Source: JBGPEQ01 sp050180895 (GTDB lineage: Bacteria; Pseudomonadota; Alphaproteobacteria; Dongiales; Dongiaceae). Taken from it: a stretch of DNA of 64,000 nt. Both the position numbers and the translations under genes were made by a program. A model generated the notes under the pieces. That model was not told the DNA's origin. It saw only the letters and a program-made list of their open reading frames with translations, and did not search any database. Where the stretch lies: the NCBI GenBank assembly GCA_050180895.1, contig JBFXDS010000012.1, forward strand, positions 1 to 64,000. Direction: 5' to 3'. Positions 33,027 to 45,925 of this stretch are shown piece after piece (positions within the stretch are counted from its first letter, which is position 1; each line of letters opens with the position of its first letter).

Positions 33027-34172
33027 ATGACTCCGGATGCGGGCGGTGCCGCGCCGTTCGATCAGGGACCGCTCGCGCTCTATCGTGCCTGGCGCCGCGC
33101 CGGGCATCTCGAGGCCGACCCGGCGCAGGAACTCGCCGCCGAGAAGCTGCAAAGCCTGCATCAGGCCCTCGCCGGCTACCAGCCTGCCGCAGGGCGTGCC
33201 GGCTGGCGCGAGCACCTGGGGCTGGCGCGCCGCCCGGAACAGCCGCCCCAGGGACTCTATATCTTCGGCGGGATCGGGCGCGGCAAGTCGATGCTGATGG
33301 ATATGTTCTTCGCCACCGCGCCGGTCGACCGGAAGCGCCGCGTCCATTTCCACGAGTTCATGCTCGAGGTCCATGACGGCCTGCACCGGCAGCGGCTGGA
33401 CCGGACGGCCGAGGGCGATGTGCTGGCGCCGCTGGCGGAGCGCATTGCCGAGAGGGCTTGGCTGCTGTGCTTCGATGAGTTCCACGTCGGCAACGTTGCC
33501 GATGCCATGCTGCTCGGCCGGCTGTTTACCGCCCTGCTCGACCTCGGCGTCGTCGTCGTCGCAACCTCGAACGTGGCGCCCGACGAGCTATACGAGGACG
33601 GACTGCAGCGCGAGCGGTTCCTCCCGTTCATCGATCTTCTGCGGGAGCGAATGGACATTCTGGAACTCGACGGCACCACGGACTACCGCCGCAGCCGGAT
33701 CAAAGGCATGACGGTGTATCACCAGCCGTTGGACGCCGCGGCCGAATCGGCGCTGGCCGCTGCCTTCACGACGCTGACCGACGGCGCCGCCGGCGTGGCG
33801 ACCACCCTCCAAGTGCAGGGCCGCGTCCTTGCCGTCCCGAGGACGGCGAAGGGCGTCGCCTGGTTCGGCTTCGACGAGTTGTGCGGGCGACCGCTCGGCA
33901 CCGCCGACTACATCGCGATCGCCACACACTTCCATACGGTGATCGTCGACGGGATTCCGCGTCTGTCGCCCGACCAACGCAACGAAGCGCGGCGCTTCAT
34001 GATCCTGATCGACGCGCTCTATGAGCATAGAACGAATCTGATCTGTTCCGCGGCGGATGTGCCGGACCGGCTCTATCCATCAGGCGATGGCGCCGCGGAA
34101 TTCCGGCGCACGGCGTCGCGGCTGGCGGAGATGCAGTCGGTCGACTACCTCGCGCGTGCGCACCTGACATGA
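33027..34172 (+). CDS. zapE: Cell-division AAA-like ATPase (AFG1 family)
   Basis: 381 residues from the ATG at 33027. Walker A at 81-88 (GGIGRGKS), Walker B LLCFDEFHVGNVADAM, and ARFGSHIHQ-type AFG1 features such as VVATSNVAPDELYEDGLQR and VYHQPLD. In E. coli ZapE binds FtsZ and acts late in constriction; mitochondrial homologues act in protein quality control of respiratory complexes. Its position between sdh and mdh genes is conserved in this group. The frame extends to 32925, but that part is not family-like. Confidence 0.93.
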   Translation: MTPDAGGAAPFDQGPLALYRAWRRAGHLEADPAQELAAEKLQSLHQALAGYQPAAGRAGWREHLGLARRPEQPPQGLYIFGGIGRGKSMLMDMFFATAPVDRKRRVHFHEFMLEVHDGLHRQRLDRTAEGDVLAPLAERIAERAWLLCFDEFHVGNVADAMLLGRLFTALLDLGVVVVATSNVAPDELYEDGLQRERFLPFIDLLRERMDILELDGTTDYRRSRIKGMTVYHQPLDAAAESALAAAFTTLTDGAAGVATTLQVQGRVLAVPRTAKGVAWFGFDELCGRPLGTADYIAIATHFHTVIVDGIPRLSPDQRNEARRFMILIDALYEHRTNLICSAADVPDRLYPSGDGAAEFRRTASRLAEMQSVDYLARAHLT

Positions 34173-34199
34173 AAAATAACCTGAATGCGACAGTTGTAC

Positions 34200-34228
34200 T
34201 TGATATTGTTGTCAAACGAGCGTAATAA
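34200..34228 (+). promoter_or_regulatory. Predicted mdh promoter
   Basis: TTGATA (34200-34205), exactly 17 bp, TAATAA (34223-34228), about 90 bp upstream of the mdh start in an AT-richer gap. Confidence 0.6.
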
Positions 34229-34316
34229 CACCACACCTAGTAGCGCGTCTGGGGTCCTTTTGCGCCTTGTCGGGGATGAAATTTCAGCAGCGGCGCGACA
34301 CCAGTGGGAACTCTGA

Positions 34317-35264
34317 ATGGCACGTAAAAAGATCGCTCTGATCGGCGCGGGCCAAATCGGCGGCACCCTCGCGCTGCTCGTCGGCCTCAAGAATCTCGGC
34401 GACGTCGTGCTGTTCGACATCGTCGACGGCGTGCCGCAGGGCAAGGCGCTCGACATCGCGCAGGCCGGGCCTGTCGAAGACTATGATGCGCGCTTTCTCG
34501 GCACCAACAACTACGACGATATCAAGGACGCCGATGTCGTCATCGTCACCGCCGGCGTGCCGCGCAAGCCCGGCATGAGCCGCGACGATCTCCTGGGCAT
34601 CAACGCAAAAGTGATTCGCGAGGTCGGCGCGGCGATCAAGAAGAATTGCCCGCAGGCGTTCGTCATCGTCATCACCAATCCGCTCGATGCGATGGTCTGG
34701 GTGATGCGCGAGGCCAGCGGCCTGCCGCACAACAAGGTCGTCGGCATGGCCGGGGTGCTCGACAGTGCCCGCTTCCGGGCCTTCCTCGCGGAGGAATTCC
34801 AGGTTTCCGTCGAAGACGTGACGGGGTTCGTCCTCGGCGGCCACGGCGACACCATGGTGCCGCTGGTCCGCTATTCGACAGTGGCCGGCATTCCTCTGCC
34901 GGATCTGGTGAAGAAAGGTTGGACGACTCAAGCGCGACTCGACGCGATCGTGCAGCGCACGCGCGACGGCGGCGCGGAGATCGTCGGGCTGCTTAAGACG
35001 GGATCGGCGTTCTATGCGCCGGCATCGTCGGCCATTCAGATGGCCGAGTCTTACCTTCTGGACAAGAAACGCGTGCTTCCCTGTGCCGCCCACCTCAACG
35101 GCGAGTACGGGGTGAAGGATCTCTACGTCGGTGTACCGGTCGTCCTCGGAGCCGGCGGCGTGGAGAGAGTGGTCGAGATCGATCTGGACGCGTCCGAGAG
35201 GGCGATGTTCGACAAATCGGTCTCGGCCGTTAGGGGCCTCATCGATGCGGTGAGGAAAATCTAG
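34317..35264 (+). CDS. mdh: Malate dehydrogenase (LDH-like type)
   Basis: 315 residues. Interconverts malate and oxaloacetate with NAD. NAD fold opening KIALIGAGQIGGTLALLVGL, substrate-arginine loop TAGVPRKPGMSRDDLL, NPLDAMVW, and catalytic histidine in GGHGDTMVPLVRYS. Of the LDH-like MDH subgroup common in alphaproteobacteria. Its mRNA probably continues into the lysine-rich micro-protein gene 13 bp downstream and perhaps the suc genes. Confidence 0.97.
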   Translation: MARKKIALIGAGQIGGTLALLVGLKNLGDVVLFDIVDGVPQGKALDIAQAGPVEDYDARFLGTNNYDDIKDADVVIVTAGVPRKPGMSRDDLLGINAKVIREVGAAIKKNCPQAFVIVITNPLDAMVWVMREASGLPHNKVVGMAGVLDSARFRAFLAEEFQVSVEDVTGFVLGGHGDTMVPLVRYSTVAGIPLPDLVKKGWTTQARLDAIVQRTRDGGAEIVGLLKTGSAFYAPASSAIQMAESYLLDKKRVLPCAAHLNGEYGVKDLYVGVPVVLGAGGVERVVEIDLDASERAMFDKSVSAVRGLIDAVRKI

Positions 35265-35277
35265 AGAGGAGACTTTG

Positions 35278-35379
35278 ATGAAGAAGACTCGTAGGACCAC
35301 CAAGGCTGCGGCCAAGAAGGCGACCAAGAAGGCGGCGCCGAAGAAGAAGGCCGCAAAGAAGAAGGCGAAGAAGAAGTAG
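35278..35379 (+). CDS. 33-residue lysine-rich, histone H1-like micro-protein
   Basis: ATG at 35278 preceded by an excellent AGAGAGGAG site, 13 bp after the mdh stop. It encodes 33 residues, 16 of them lysine plus two arginines, the rest mostly alanine (MKKTRRTTKAAAKKATKK ...). The pattern of AAKK/KK blocks is that of histone H1-like tails. Likely binds DNA or RNA or ribosomes by charge. A 15-bp palindrome follows the stop. It could be a fragment, but the ribosome site and clean start and stop argue for a real gene. Confidence 0.65.
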   Translation: MKKTRRTTKAAAKKATKKAAPKKKAAKKKAKKK

Positions 35380-35393
35380 CTCCGGACCGGAGC
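35379..35393. terminator. Palindrome after the micro-protein gene
   Basis: GCTCCGGACCGGAGC, a 7+1+7 perfect palindrome at the stop codon; no T-run follows. Confidence 0.3.
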
Positions 35394-35454
35394 ACTTCCT
35401 AACGGCCTGCGGCGGCGGTCACCCGACGTTCTCGCGGAATTGAGGGGGCTTTGC

Positions 35455-35482
35455 TTGCGCCGCCTTCCGAAGCTGGTAGATT
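35455..35482 (+). promoter_or_regulatory. Possible sucC promoter
   Basis: TTGCGC (35455-35460), 16 bp, TAGATT (35477-35482), 63 bp upstream of the sucC ATG. Confidence 0.4.
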
Positions 35483-35544
35483 AACGCCGCGCTTCGGCGG
35501 GGCGCGTCGGGTACCGCCGCCACTCGCATAACTGCGGCAGGTCG

Positions 35545-36714
35545 ATGAATATACATGAGTATCAGGCCAAGAGCCTGATGGCCAAATTCGGCGTCGCGGT
35601 TCCACGTGGCGCCGTTGCCTACACGGCAGAGGAAGCCGAGACGGCTGCCCGAAATTTAGGCGGTGCGGTCTGGGCGGTGAAAGCGCAGATCCACGCCGGC
35701 GGGCGCGGCAAGGCGGGCGGCGTCAAGATCGCCCGCTCCCCGGCGGAGGTTCGCGACCTCGCCGCCAAGATGATCGGCATGACGCTGGTCACCAAGCAAA
35801 CCGGCTCGGCCGGCCGCGAGGTGAAACGCGTCTATGTCGAGGCCGGCTGCGACATCAAGCGCGAGCTCTATCTCGGCATGCTGGTGGACCGCATGACGTC
35901 CCGCCTGACCGTCATGGCCTCGGCCGAGGGCGGCATGGACATCGAAGAGGTCGCTGCGACCCACCCGGAGAAGATCATCAAGGTGGGGATCGATCCGGCG
36001 ACCGGGCTGATGCCGCATCACGCCCGCCGCATCGCCTACGGCCTCGGGCTGGAGGGCCCGCAGGTGGCCTCGGCCGTCAAGTTCATGTCGGCCATGTACA
36101 CGGCCTTCATCGATCTCGACGCCAGCGTGGTCGAGATCAATCCGCTGATCGTCACCGGCGGCGGCGAGGTGCTGGCGCTCGACGCAAAGATGAACTTCGA
36201 CGACAACGGGCTGTTCCGCCAGAAGGAAGTCGCCGAGCTGCGCGACGAGGATGAGGAAGACCCGGCGGAAGTCGAGGCCGGCAAGCACGGGCTGAACTAC
36301 ATCAAACTCGACGGCAACATCGGCTGCCTCGTCAACGGCGCCGGGCTGGCCATGGCGACGATGGACATCATCAAGCTCTATGGCGGCGCGCCGGCCAACT
36401 TCCTGGATGTGGGCGGCGGCGCCACCAAGGATCGCGTCACCACGGCGTTCAAGATCATCCTGTCGGATCCGAACGTCGAGGGCATCCTGGTGAACATCTT
36501 CGGCGGCATCATGCGGTGCGACGTGATCGCCGAGGGCGTGGTCGCGGCGGCGCGGGAGATCGGACTGCAGGTCCCGCTGGTCGTTCGCCTCGAAGGCACC
36601 AACGTCGAGCTGGGCAAGAAGATCCTGCGCGAATCCGGCCTCGCGATCCTGTCCGCCGAGAATCTCGCCGACGCCGCCGAGAAGGTGGTCAAGGCCGTGC
36701 GCGAGGCTGCCTGA
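35545..36714 (+). CDS. sucC: Succinyl-CoA synthetase beta subunit
   Basis: 389 residues. ATP-grasp subunit that with SucD converts succinyl-CoA to succinate with substrate-level phosphorylation. MNIHEYQAKSLMAKFGV opening, IHAGGRGKAGGVKIA grasp loop, EINPLIVTGGGEVLALDAKM, and the C-terminal GGIMRCDVIAEGVV. Its stop and the sucD start share one base (TGATG). Confidence 0.98.
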   Translation: MNIHEYQAKSLMAKFGVAVPRGAVAYTAEEAETAARNLGGAVWAVKAQIHAGGRGKAGGVKIARSPAEVRDLAAKMIGMTLVTKQTGSAGREVKRVYVEAGCDIKRELYLGMLVDRMTSRLTVMASAEGGMDIEEVAATHPEKIIKVGIDPATGLMPHHARRIAYGLGLEGPQVASAVKFMSAMYTAFIDLDASVVEINPLIVTGGGEVLALDAKMNFDDNGLFRQKEVAELRDEDEEDPAEVEAGKHGLNYIKLDGNIGCLVNGAGLAMATMDIIKLYGGAPANFLDVGGGATKDRVTTAFKIILSDPNVEGILVNIFGGIMRCDVIAEGVVAAAREIGLQVPLVVRLEGTNVELGKKILRESGLAILSAENLADAAEKVVKAVREAA

Positions 36715-37589
36715 TGGCCGTCCTCGTCAACGCCGCCACCAAGGTGATCTGCCAGGGCTTCACCGGCGCGCAGGGCACCTTCCATTCCGAACAGGCTGTC
36801 GCCTATGGCACCAAGATGGCGGGTGGGGTCACGCCGGGCAAAGGCGGGACGACCCATCTCGATCTGCCCGTCTTCGACACCGTCGACGAGGCGGTGCGCA
36901 GCACCGGGGCGACGGCCAGCGCTATCTATGTGCCGCCGCCGTTCGCGGCGGACGCGATCCTCGAGGCCATCGACGCGGCGCTGCCGCTGGTCGTCTGCAT
37001 CACCGAGGGCATCCCCGTGCTCGACATGGTGCGGGTGAAGCGGGCGCTGCAGGGGTCGAAGACCCGGCTCATCGGCCCCAACTGTCCGGGCATCATCACG
37101 CCGGAGGCCTGCAAGATCGGCATCATGCCCGGCCATATCCACGCCCGCGGCAAGATCGGCATCGTCTCGCGCTCGGGAACTTTGACCTACGAGGCGGTGG
37201 CGCAGACGACGGCGGCTGGACTGGGACAGTCCACCTGCATCGGCATCGGCGGCGATCCGGTCAACGGCACCAACTTCGTCGACTGCCTGGAGTTGTTCCT
37301 GGCCGATGACGAGACGCAAGGCATCATCATGATCGGCGAAATCGGCGGCTCGGCCGAGGAGGATGCGGCGGCGTTCGTGAAGGCGGCGAAACGAAAGAAA
37401 CCGACGGTGGGCTTCATCGCCGGAGTGACGGCGCCGCCCGGCCGCCGCATGGGCCATGCCGGCGCCATCATTTCCGGGGGAAGGGGATCGGCGGGCGATA
37501 AGATCGAGGCGCTGCGCAGCGCCGGAATCACCGTGGCGGACTCGCCGGCCAGCCTCGGCAGCACCATGTTAAAGGTGCTGCAACGCTAG
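36714..37589 (+). CDS. sucD: Succinyl-CoA synthetase alpha subunit
   Basis: 291 residues. Binds CoA (ICQGFTGAQGTFHSEQA) and carries the phosphorylated histidine H248 in GRRMGHAGAIISGGRG. NCPGIITPEACKIGIMPGH is the usual middle motif. Translationally coupled to sucC. Confidence 0.98.
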   Translation: MAVLVNAATKVICQGFTGAQGTFHSEQAVAYGTKMAGGVTPGKGGTTHLDLPVFDTVDEAVRSTGATASAIYVPPPFAADAILEAIDAALPLVVCITEGIPVLDMVRVKRALQGSKTRLIGPNCPGIITPEACKIGIMPGHIHARGKIGIVSRSGTLTYEAVAQTTAAGLGQSTCIGIGGDPVNGTNFVDCLELFLADDETQGIIMIGEIGGSAEEDAAAFVKAAKRKKPTVGFIAGVTAPPGRRMGHAGAIISGGRGSAGDKIEALRSAGITVADSPASLGSTMLKVLQR

Positions 37590-37655
37590 CCCGGCACTAA
37601 GCCGGAAGTTACGGATTTGCGGCATCCTGCCGTACCGCAGTGAGTGGACTCAACC

Positions 37656-40514
<2,859 letters not shown>

Positions 40515-40544
40515 GGCGCGAAAGCGCTCCCGATTGAGGTCGAC

Positions 40545-41789
<1,245 letters not shown>

Positions 41790-41796
41790 GGCGCCG

Positions 41797-42495
41797 GTGC
41801 CCAGGAAAAGCCCAGCGCGCACCAAGGCGGCGCCGGCAAGGAAATCGCCGCGTATTCCCCACTACGGCCAGACCACCGATTTCACCTGCGGGCCTTCCTC
41901 GCTGATCATGGTGATGAAGGCACTGCGGCCGTCGGTCCGTGCCGATCGGGGGCTCGAGCTGCAGCTCTGGCGCGAGGCGAATATCATCTTCAGCGGAGCG
42001 TCGGGCGGCCATGGCGGCTGCAGTGCGCTCGGTCTTGCTTTGGCGGCGCATCGCCGCGGCTTTGCGGCCGAGGTTCACGTCAACCACAAGGGCGTTCTGC
42101 TCGCAGAACGCACTACGTCGAAGGAGCACGCCGAAGTCAGGCGCGTCCTGCACGAGCGCGATCTCAAGGAGGCGCGCGCCGCCGGCATTCCCGTCCGCTA
42201 CGGCAACCTCGGCGTCGAGCGGCTGGAAGCGGCGTTGGGCGGCGGGGCCCTGCCGATCGTGCTCAACAGCATGGAGTTCCTGCACAGCGACCCGACCGCG
42301 CACTGGTTCGTGGTCACCGGCGTCGATGACGACAACGTCTACGTGAATGATCCCTGGGTTGCCCGTGACAAGGGCAAGACATCCATGGACATGACGGGCG
42401 TGCCGATTCCGCGTGCCGTTTTCGGCGACGTCACCAGCTATGGCCAAAAGCGCGAGCGGGCGGTGGTGCTCGTGCGACGCCGGGCCGCAGGCTGA
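41797..42495 (+). CDS. C39-like cysteine peptidase-fold protein
   Basis: 232 residues from a GTG 7 bp after odhB. A basic N-terminal tail (KSPARTKAAPARKSPR) is followed by a papain-like C39/DUF3335-type domain. Candidate catalytic residues: C31 in TTDFTCGPSSLI, H169 in TAHWFVVTGVD, and D185 in YVNDPW. No ABC-transporter domain and no obvious signal peptide, so probably cytoplasmic. Related proteins elsewhere accompany RimK-type ligases. Its insertion between odhB and lpdA, in the same orientation with tight spacing, suggests shared expression with the OGDH complex; the link is unexplained. Confidence 0.82.
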   Translation: MPRKSPARTKAAPARKSPRIPHYGQTTDFTCGPSSLIMVMKALRPSVRADRGLELQLWREANIIFSGASGGHGGCSALGLALAAHRRGFAAEVHVNHKGVLLAERTTSKEHAEVRRVLHERDLKEARAAGIPVRYGNLGVERLEAALGGGALPIVLNSMEFLHSDPTAHWFVVTGVDDDNVYVNDPWVARDKGKTSMDMTGVPIPRAVFGDVTSYGQKRERAVVLVRRRAAG

Positions 42496-42531
42496 TCCGT
42501 ATCGATCCAATCCATTCGACGGGACAGGAGC

Positions 42532-43938
42532 ATGGCTGATACCCAATTCGACCTCGTCGTCATCGGCGGCGGACCCGGCGGCTATGTCTGCGCGATTCGC
42601 GCGGCGCAACTCGGGATGAAGACGGCCTGCGTGGAAAAGCGCGGGGCGCTCGGCGGGACCTGCCTCAATGTCGGCTGCATTCCGTCGAAGGCATTGCTGC
42701 ACTCCTCGCACAAATATGAGGAGGTCGCGCACGGCCTGGCCGCGCACGGCATCAAGATCGACGGCGCCTCGCTCGATCTCGCCGGCATGATGGGGCGGAA
42801 AGACAAGGTCGTCACCGACCTGACGAAGGGGATCGAGTTCCTGTTCCGGAAGCACAAGGTGACCTATGTGAAGGGGGCCGGGCGGTTCGTCGCCGCGAAC
42901 AGGATCGCGATCGCGAACGGCGCCGCCGCGCAGACGATCGAGGCGAAGAATGTCGTCATCGCCACCGGATCGGAGGTGATGCCGCTGCCGGGGGTCGATA
43001 TCGATGAACGGCAGATCCTGTCCTCGACCGGCGCGCTGGCGCTCGCCAAGGTTCCCGGCCACCTGGTGGTCGTCGGCGGCGGCTACATCGGGCTCGAGAT
43101 GGGGTCGGTGTGGCGGCGGCTCGGCGCCAAGGTCACCGTCGTCGAGTTCCTCGACCGCATCGTGCCGGGCATGGATGGCGAACTGGCCAAGACGTTGCAG
43201 CGCATTCTGGGCAAGCAGGGCATGGCCTTTCGCCTGGGAACCAAGGTGACGGCGGCGAAGAAGGCCGGGAACGGCGTGACGCTGGCGCTCGAGCCGGCTG
43301 CCGGCGGGGGCGGCGAGACGCTGGAGGCCGATGCCGTGCTCGTGGCGATCGGGCGTCGGCCATACACCGAGGGACTCGGGCTCGAGACCGTCGGCGTCGC
43401 CGTCGACAACAAGGGGCGCGTCGTCACCGATGCGCATTTCCGCACCAATGTTCCGGGAGTCCATGCCATCGGCGACGTCATCGCCGGTCCCATGCTGGCG
43501 CACAAGGCGGAGGAGGAGGGCGTGGCGGTGGCGGAGCTGCTGGCCGGCCAGGCCGGCCATGTGAACTATGAGACCGTGCCCGGCATCGTCTATACGTGGC
43601 CGGAGGTCGCCACGGTCGGCAAGAGCGAGGAGGAGCTGAAAGCGGCCGGGGTCGCCTACAAATCCGGCAAGTTCCCCTTCCTGGCGAACAGCCGCGCCCG
43701 CTGCAACGCCGACACCGAGGGCTTCGTGAAGATCCTGGCCGACGCCAAGACCGACCGCGTCCTGGGCGTGCATGTCATCGGACCCGATGCCGGCACGCTG
43801 GTGCATGAGTGCGTCATGGCGATGGAATTCGGCGCATCCGCCGAGGACATCGCCCGCGCCTTCCACGGTCATCCGACGCTGAACGAGGCGGCGAAGGAAG
43901 CGGCGCTCGACGTCGCCGGACGCGCGATCCACATCTGA
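42532..43938 (+). CDS. lpdA: Dihydrolipoamide dehydrogenase (E3)
   Basis: 468 residues. FAD site DLVVIGGGPGGYVCAIRAAQ, redox disulfide C44/C49 in GGTCLNVGCIPSK, NAD site VVVGGGYIGLEMGSV, and the C-terminal active-site HGHPTLNEAAKEA. Reoxidises lipoamide of OdhB. Last gene of the suc/odh run. Confidence 0.98.
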   Translation: MADTQFDLVVIGGGPGGYVCAIRAAQLGMKTACVEKRGALGGTCLNVGCIPSKALLHSSHKYEEVAHGLAAHGIKIDGASLDLAGMMGRKDKVVTDLTKGIEFLFRKHKVTYVKGAGRFVAANRIAIANGAAAQTIEAKNVVIATGSEVMPLPGVDIDERQILSSTGALALAKVPGHLVVVGGGYIGLEMGSVWRRLGAKVTVVEFLDRIVPGMDGELAKTLQRILGKQGMAFRLGTKVTAAKKAGNGVTLALEPAAGGGGETLEADAVLVAIGRRPYTEGLGLETVGVAVDNKGRVVTDAHFRTNVPGVHAIGDVIAGPMLAHKAEEEGVAVAELLAGQAGHVNYETVPGIVYTWPEVATVGKSEEELKAAGVAYKSGKFPFLANSRARCNADTEGFVKILADAKTDRVLGVHVIGPDAGTLVHECVMAMEFGASAEDIARAFHGHPTLNEAAKEAALDVAGRAIHI

Positions 43939-43954
43939 ATGGACGTTTGGTCGG

Positions 43955-43971
43955 CGCCCGGCAGGCGGGCG
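43955..43971. terminator. Hairpin between convergent lpdA and receiver gene
   Basis: CGCCCG/CGGGCG stem with a 5-base loop in the 43-bp convergent gap. No T-run on either strand. Confidence 0.35.
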
Positions 43972-43981
43972 GCGTTCGCGG

Positions 43982-44338
43982 TCAGTGCACCGTCTCGGCG
44001 AGCTTCAGCATGGCTTCGGCGTCGAACGGCTTGCTGAGCAGTGCGAGAGCGCCGCTTTCGAGGGCCTTGTTGACGATCGGTTCCTTGAACCCGGTCATCA
44101 GAACGATCCGGGCCGTGGGCTTCATCTTGCGGATCTCGAAGAAACTGTCGACGCCGTTCATCACGGGCATGCGCACGTCCATGAAGGTGATGCCGTAGTC
44201 CTTCTCGCGGAAGCGCTCGACCGCTTCACGGCCGTTGCTCGCGACCTCCACCTGGTAGCCGTTCGCCGCCAGCAGGTCGGCGAGGCTCTCGGCCAGATCC
44301 TGGTCGTCATCGACGATCATCACATCGACGCGTTTCAT
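43982..44338 (-). CDS. Single-domain response regulator (CheY-like)
   Basis: 118 residues, a receiver domain only. Acidic pocket D10-D12 (IVDDDQD), phospho-acceptor D54 (FMDVRMPVMNG), T in LMTGF, and conserved lysine in LSKPFD. No output domain, so it must act by protein contact. No cognate kinase nearby. Upstream AT-rich words CATTAACGTTAAGG and CTTAACC may include its promoter. Confidence 0.92.
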   Translation of the reverse strand: MKRVDVMIVDDDQDLAESLADLLAANGYQVEVASNGREAVERFREKDYGITFMDVRMPVMNGVDSFFEIRKMKPTARIVLMTGFKEPIVNKALESGALALLSKPFDAEAMLKLAETVH

Positions 44339-44480
44339 GACTTAACGTCCTCGTCGCTGGATCGCGGGCACCGCGGTTACAGCCTCGCGCATTAACGTTA
44401 AGGTCTCGTAAAGCGGTTGCCTTGCCGACGAGCCATATGACGCCGCCAGCGGTAAAGGATCGCTTAACCGGTCAGGTTAA

Positions 44481-44963
44481 TCACAGGGCGGCGGCCGGGA
44501 GATGCATGAATTCGAGGTTCTTGAGGAATTCGGCGCCGAGTCGCCGATAAAAATCGATCGCGAGCCGATTGGGTGTGAACACGGCCCACAGCAGTTCGCG
44601 GCCGCCCTTGGCTCGGCACCGCGCGGCGGCCTCCGCCATCAGGGCCCGCCCGATGCCGTAGTGCCGCGCTGGGGTATCGACCCACAGGTCGATGATGAAC
44701 ATCAGCCGCATCGCCCGGTCGACGTCGTAGCCGAAATGGTAGAGCAGGTAGCCGCGGGGTGCGCCGTCGATCTCGGCGATGATGCCGGAGAATGCCGGGT
44801 CCGGCCCGAATCCGTCGCGCAGGATGGCTTCGATGCCGAAATTCTGGTCATCGGTATCGCCGAGGTCGCGCAGGTAGCGGGCGAACTCCTGCCACATGCG
44901 CGCGAGCGGCCCGGCATCGTCCGGCGTGATGTCACGAATGCGAAGGTTCGCCGCGCCGCTCAT
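44481..44963 (-). CDS. GNAT-family N-acetyltransferase
   Basis: 160 residues. Starts at the ATG that overlaps the xerC stop (ATGA). Motif A IIDLWVDTPARHYGIGRALM then AEAAARCRAKG, followed by NRLAIDFYRRLGAEFLKNL. Acetyl-CoA-dependent; the substrate is unknown. Last gene of the fsa-DUF484-xerC run. Confidence 0.9.
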   Translation of the reverse strand: MSGAANLRIRDITPDDAGPLARMWQEFARYLRDLGDTDDQNFGIEAILRDGFGPDPAFSGIIAEIDGAPRGYLLYHFGYDVDRAMRLMFIIDLWVDTPARHYGIGRALMAEAAARCRAKGGRELLWAVFTPNRLAIDFYRRLGAEFLKNLEFMHLPAAAL

Positions 44964-45925
44964 CGCTCGGATTTGGCGGCGCGGGCCGCGACCCGCGCCC
45001 GCGGATGCGCCGTGTCATAGACGGCAAGGAGCGCCGCGGTGTCCACCTCCGTGTAGCGCTGCGTGGTGGACAGCGAGGCGTGGCCGAGCAGCTCCTGGAT
45101 GGCGCGCAGGTCGCCGCCGCCGGCCAGAAGATGGGTGGCGAAGCTGTGCCGCAGCGCGTGCGGCGTTGCCGATTCCGGAAGTCCGAGGCGGGCCCGGAGC
45201 TCCTGCAGGCGACCCTGTACGAGGCGCGGGTTCAGCCGGGCGCCGCGGGCGCCACGGAAGAGCGGCGCATCGCGGCCGCCTGCATACGGGCAGGCGGCGA
45301 TGTAGTCACTGATCGCGTCGACAACGGCGGGGAGCATGGGGACCGCACGCTGCTTGCGGCCCTTGCCGGTGACGACGAGCGTCGGGATTTCGCCGCTGGC
45401 CACCTGCGGGAGGTCGCTCCGGTTCAGCGACAGCGCCTCGCCCAGGCGCAGGCCGCAGCCATAGAGCAGCGCCAGGATCGCCGTATCGCGCTTGCCGATC
45501 CACGGCGCGGCGGCGAGGTCGCCGGCGGCATCCACCGCCTCGGCGGCCTCGGCGGTGGTCAGCGCCTTGGGCACCGCGCGCGGCAGACGCGGCGTGCGCA
45601 CCGTGCTGAGGACGGCGTTGGCGGTATGGCCGTGTCGCGTGAGGAAGCGAAAGAAACTCCTGACGACGCTCAGCGCGCGCGCCGTCGATGTCGCGCGCAG
45701 TCCGGCGGTGCGGCGGCTGGCGAGCCAGCCGCGGATGTCGGCGCGCACCAGTCGCGCCAGATCCGCGAGCGCCGGTGCCTTGCCGAGATGGCCGGCCAGG
45801 AAGGCGAGGAACGATGCGAGGTCGCGACGATAGGCGGCGAGGGTGTGCGGCGAAGCCCGCCGCTCATGCCGGAGCCAGCGCAGCCAGTCCTCGACGCAGG
45901 CGGCCAGGTCGGCCGCTGCCGTCAC
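44960..45925 (-). CDS. xerC: Site-specific tyrosine recombinase XerC
   Basis: 321 residues from a GTG that overlaps the DUF484 stop (GTGA); an upstream ATG at 45952 is an alternative. Resolves chromosome dimers at dif with XerD. N-terminal SAM-like core domain (SPHTLAAYRRDLASFLAFL), catalytic region GCGLRLGEALSLNRSDL, TPHALRHSFATHLLAGG, LLGHASLSTTQRYTEVD with the nucleophilic tyrosine. The DUF484 gene directly upstream is its usual neighbour. Confidence 0.95.
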   Translation of the reverse strand: MTAAADLAACVEDWLRWLRHERRASPHTLAAYRRDLASFLAFLAGHLGKAPALADLARLVRADIRGWLASRRTAGLRATSTARALSVVRSFFRFLTRHGHTANAVLSTVRTPRLPRAVPKALTTAEAAEAVDAAGDLAAAPWIGKRDTAILALLYGCGLRLGEALSLNRSDLPQVASGEIPTLVVTGKGRKQRAVPMLPAVVDAISDYIAACPYAGGRDAPLFRGARGARLNPRLVQGRLQELRARLGLPESATPHALRHSFATHLLAGGGDLRAIQELLGHASLSTTQRYTEVDTAALLAVYDTAHPRARVAARAAKSER

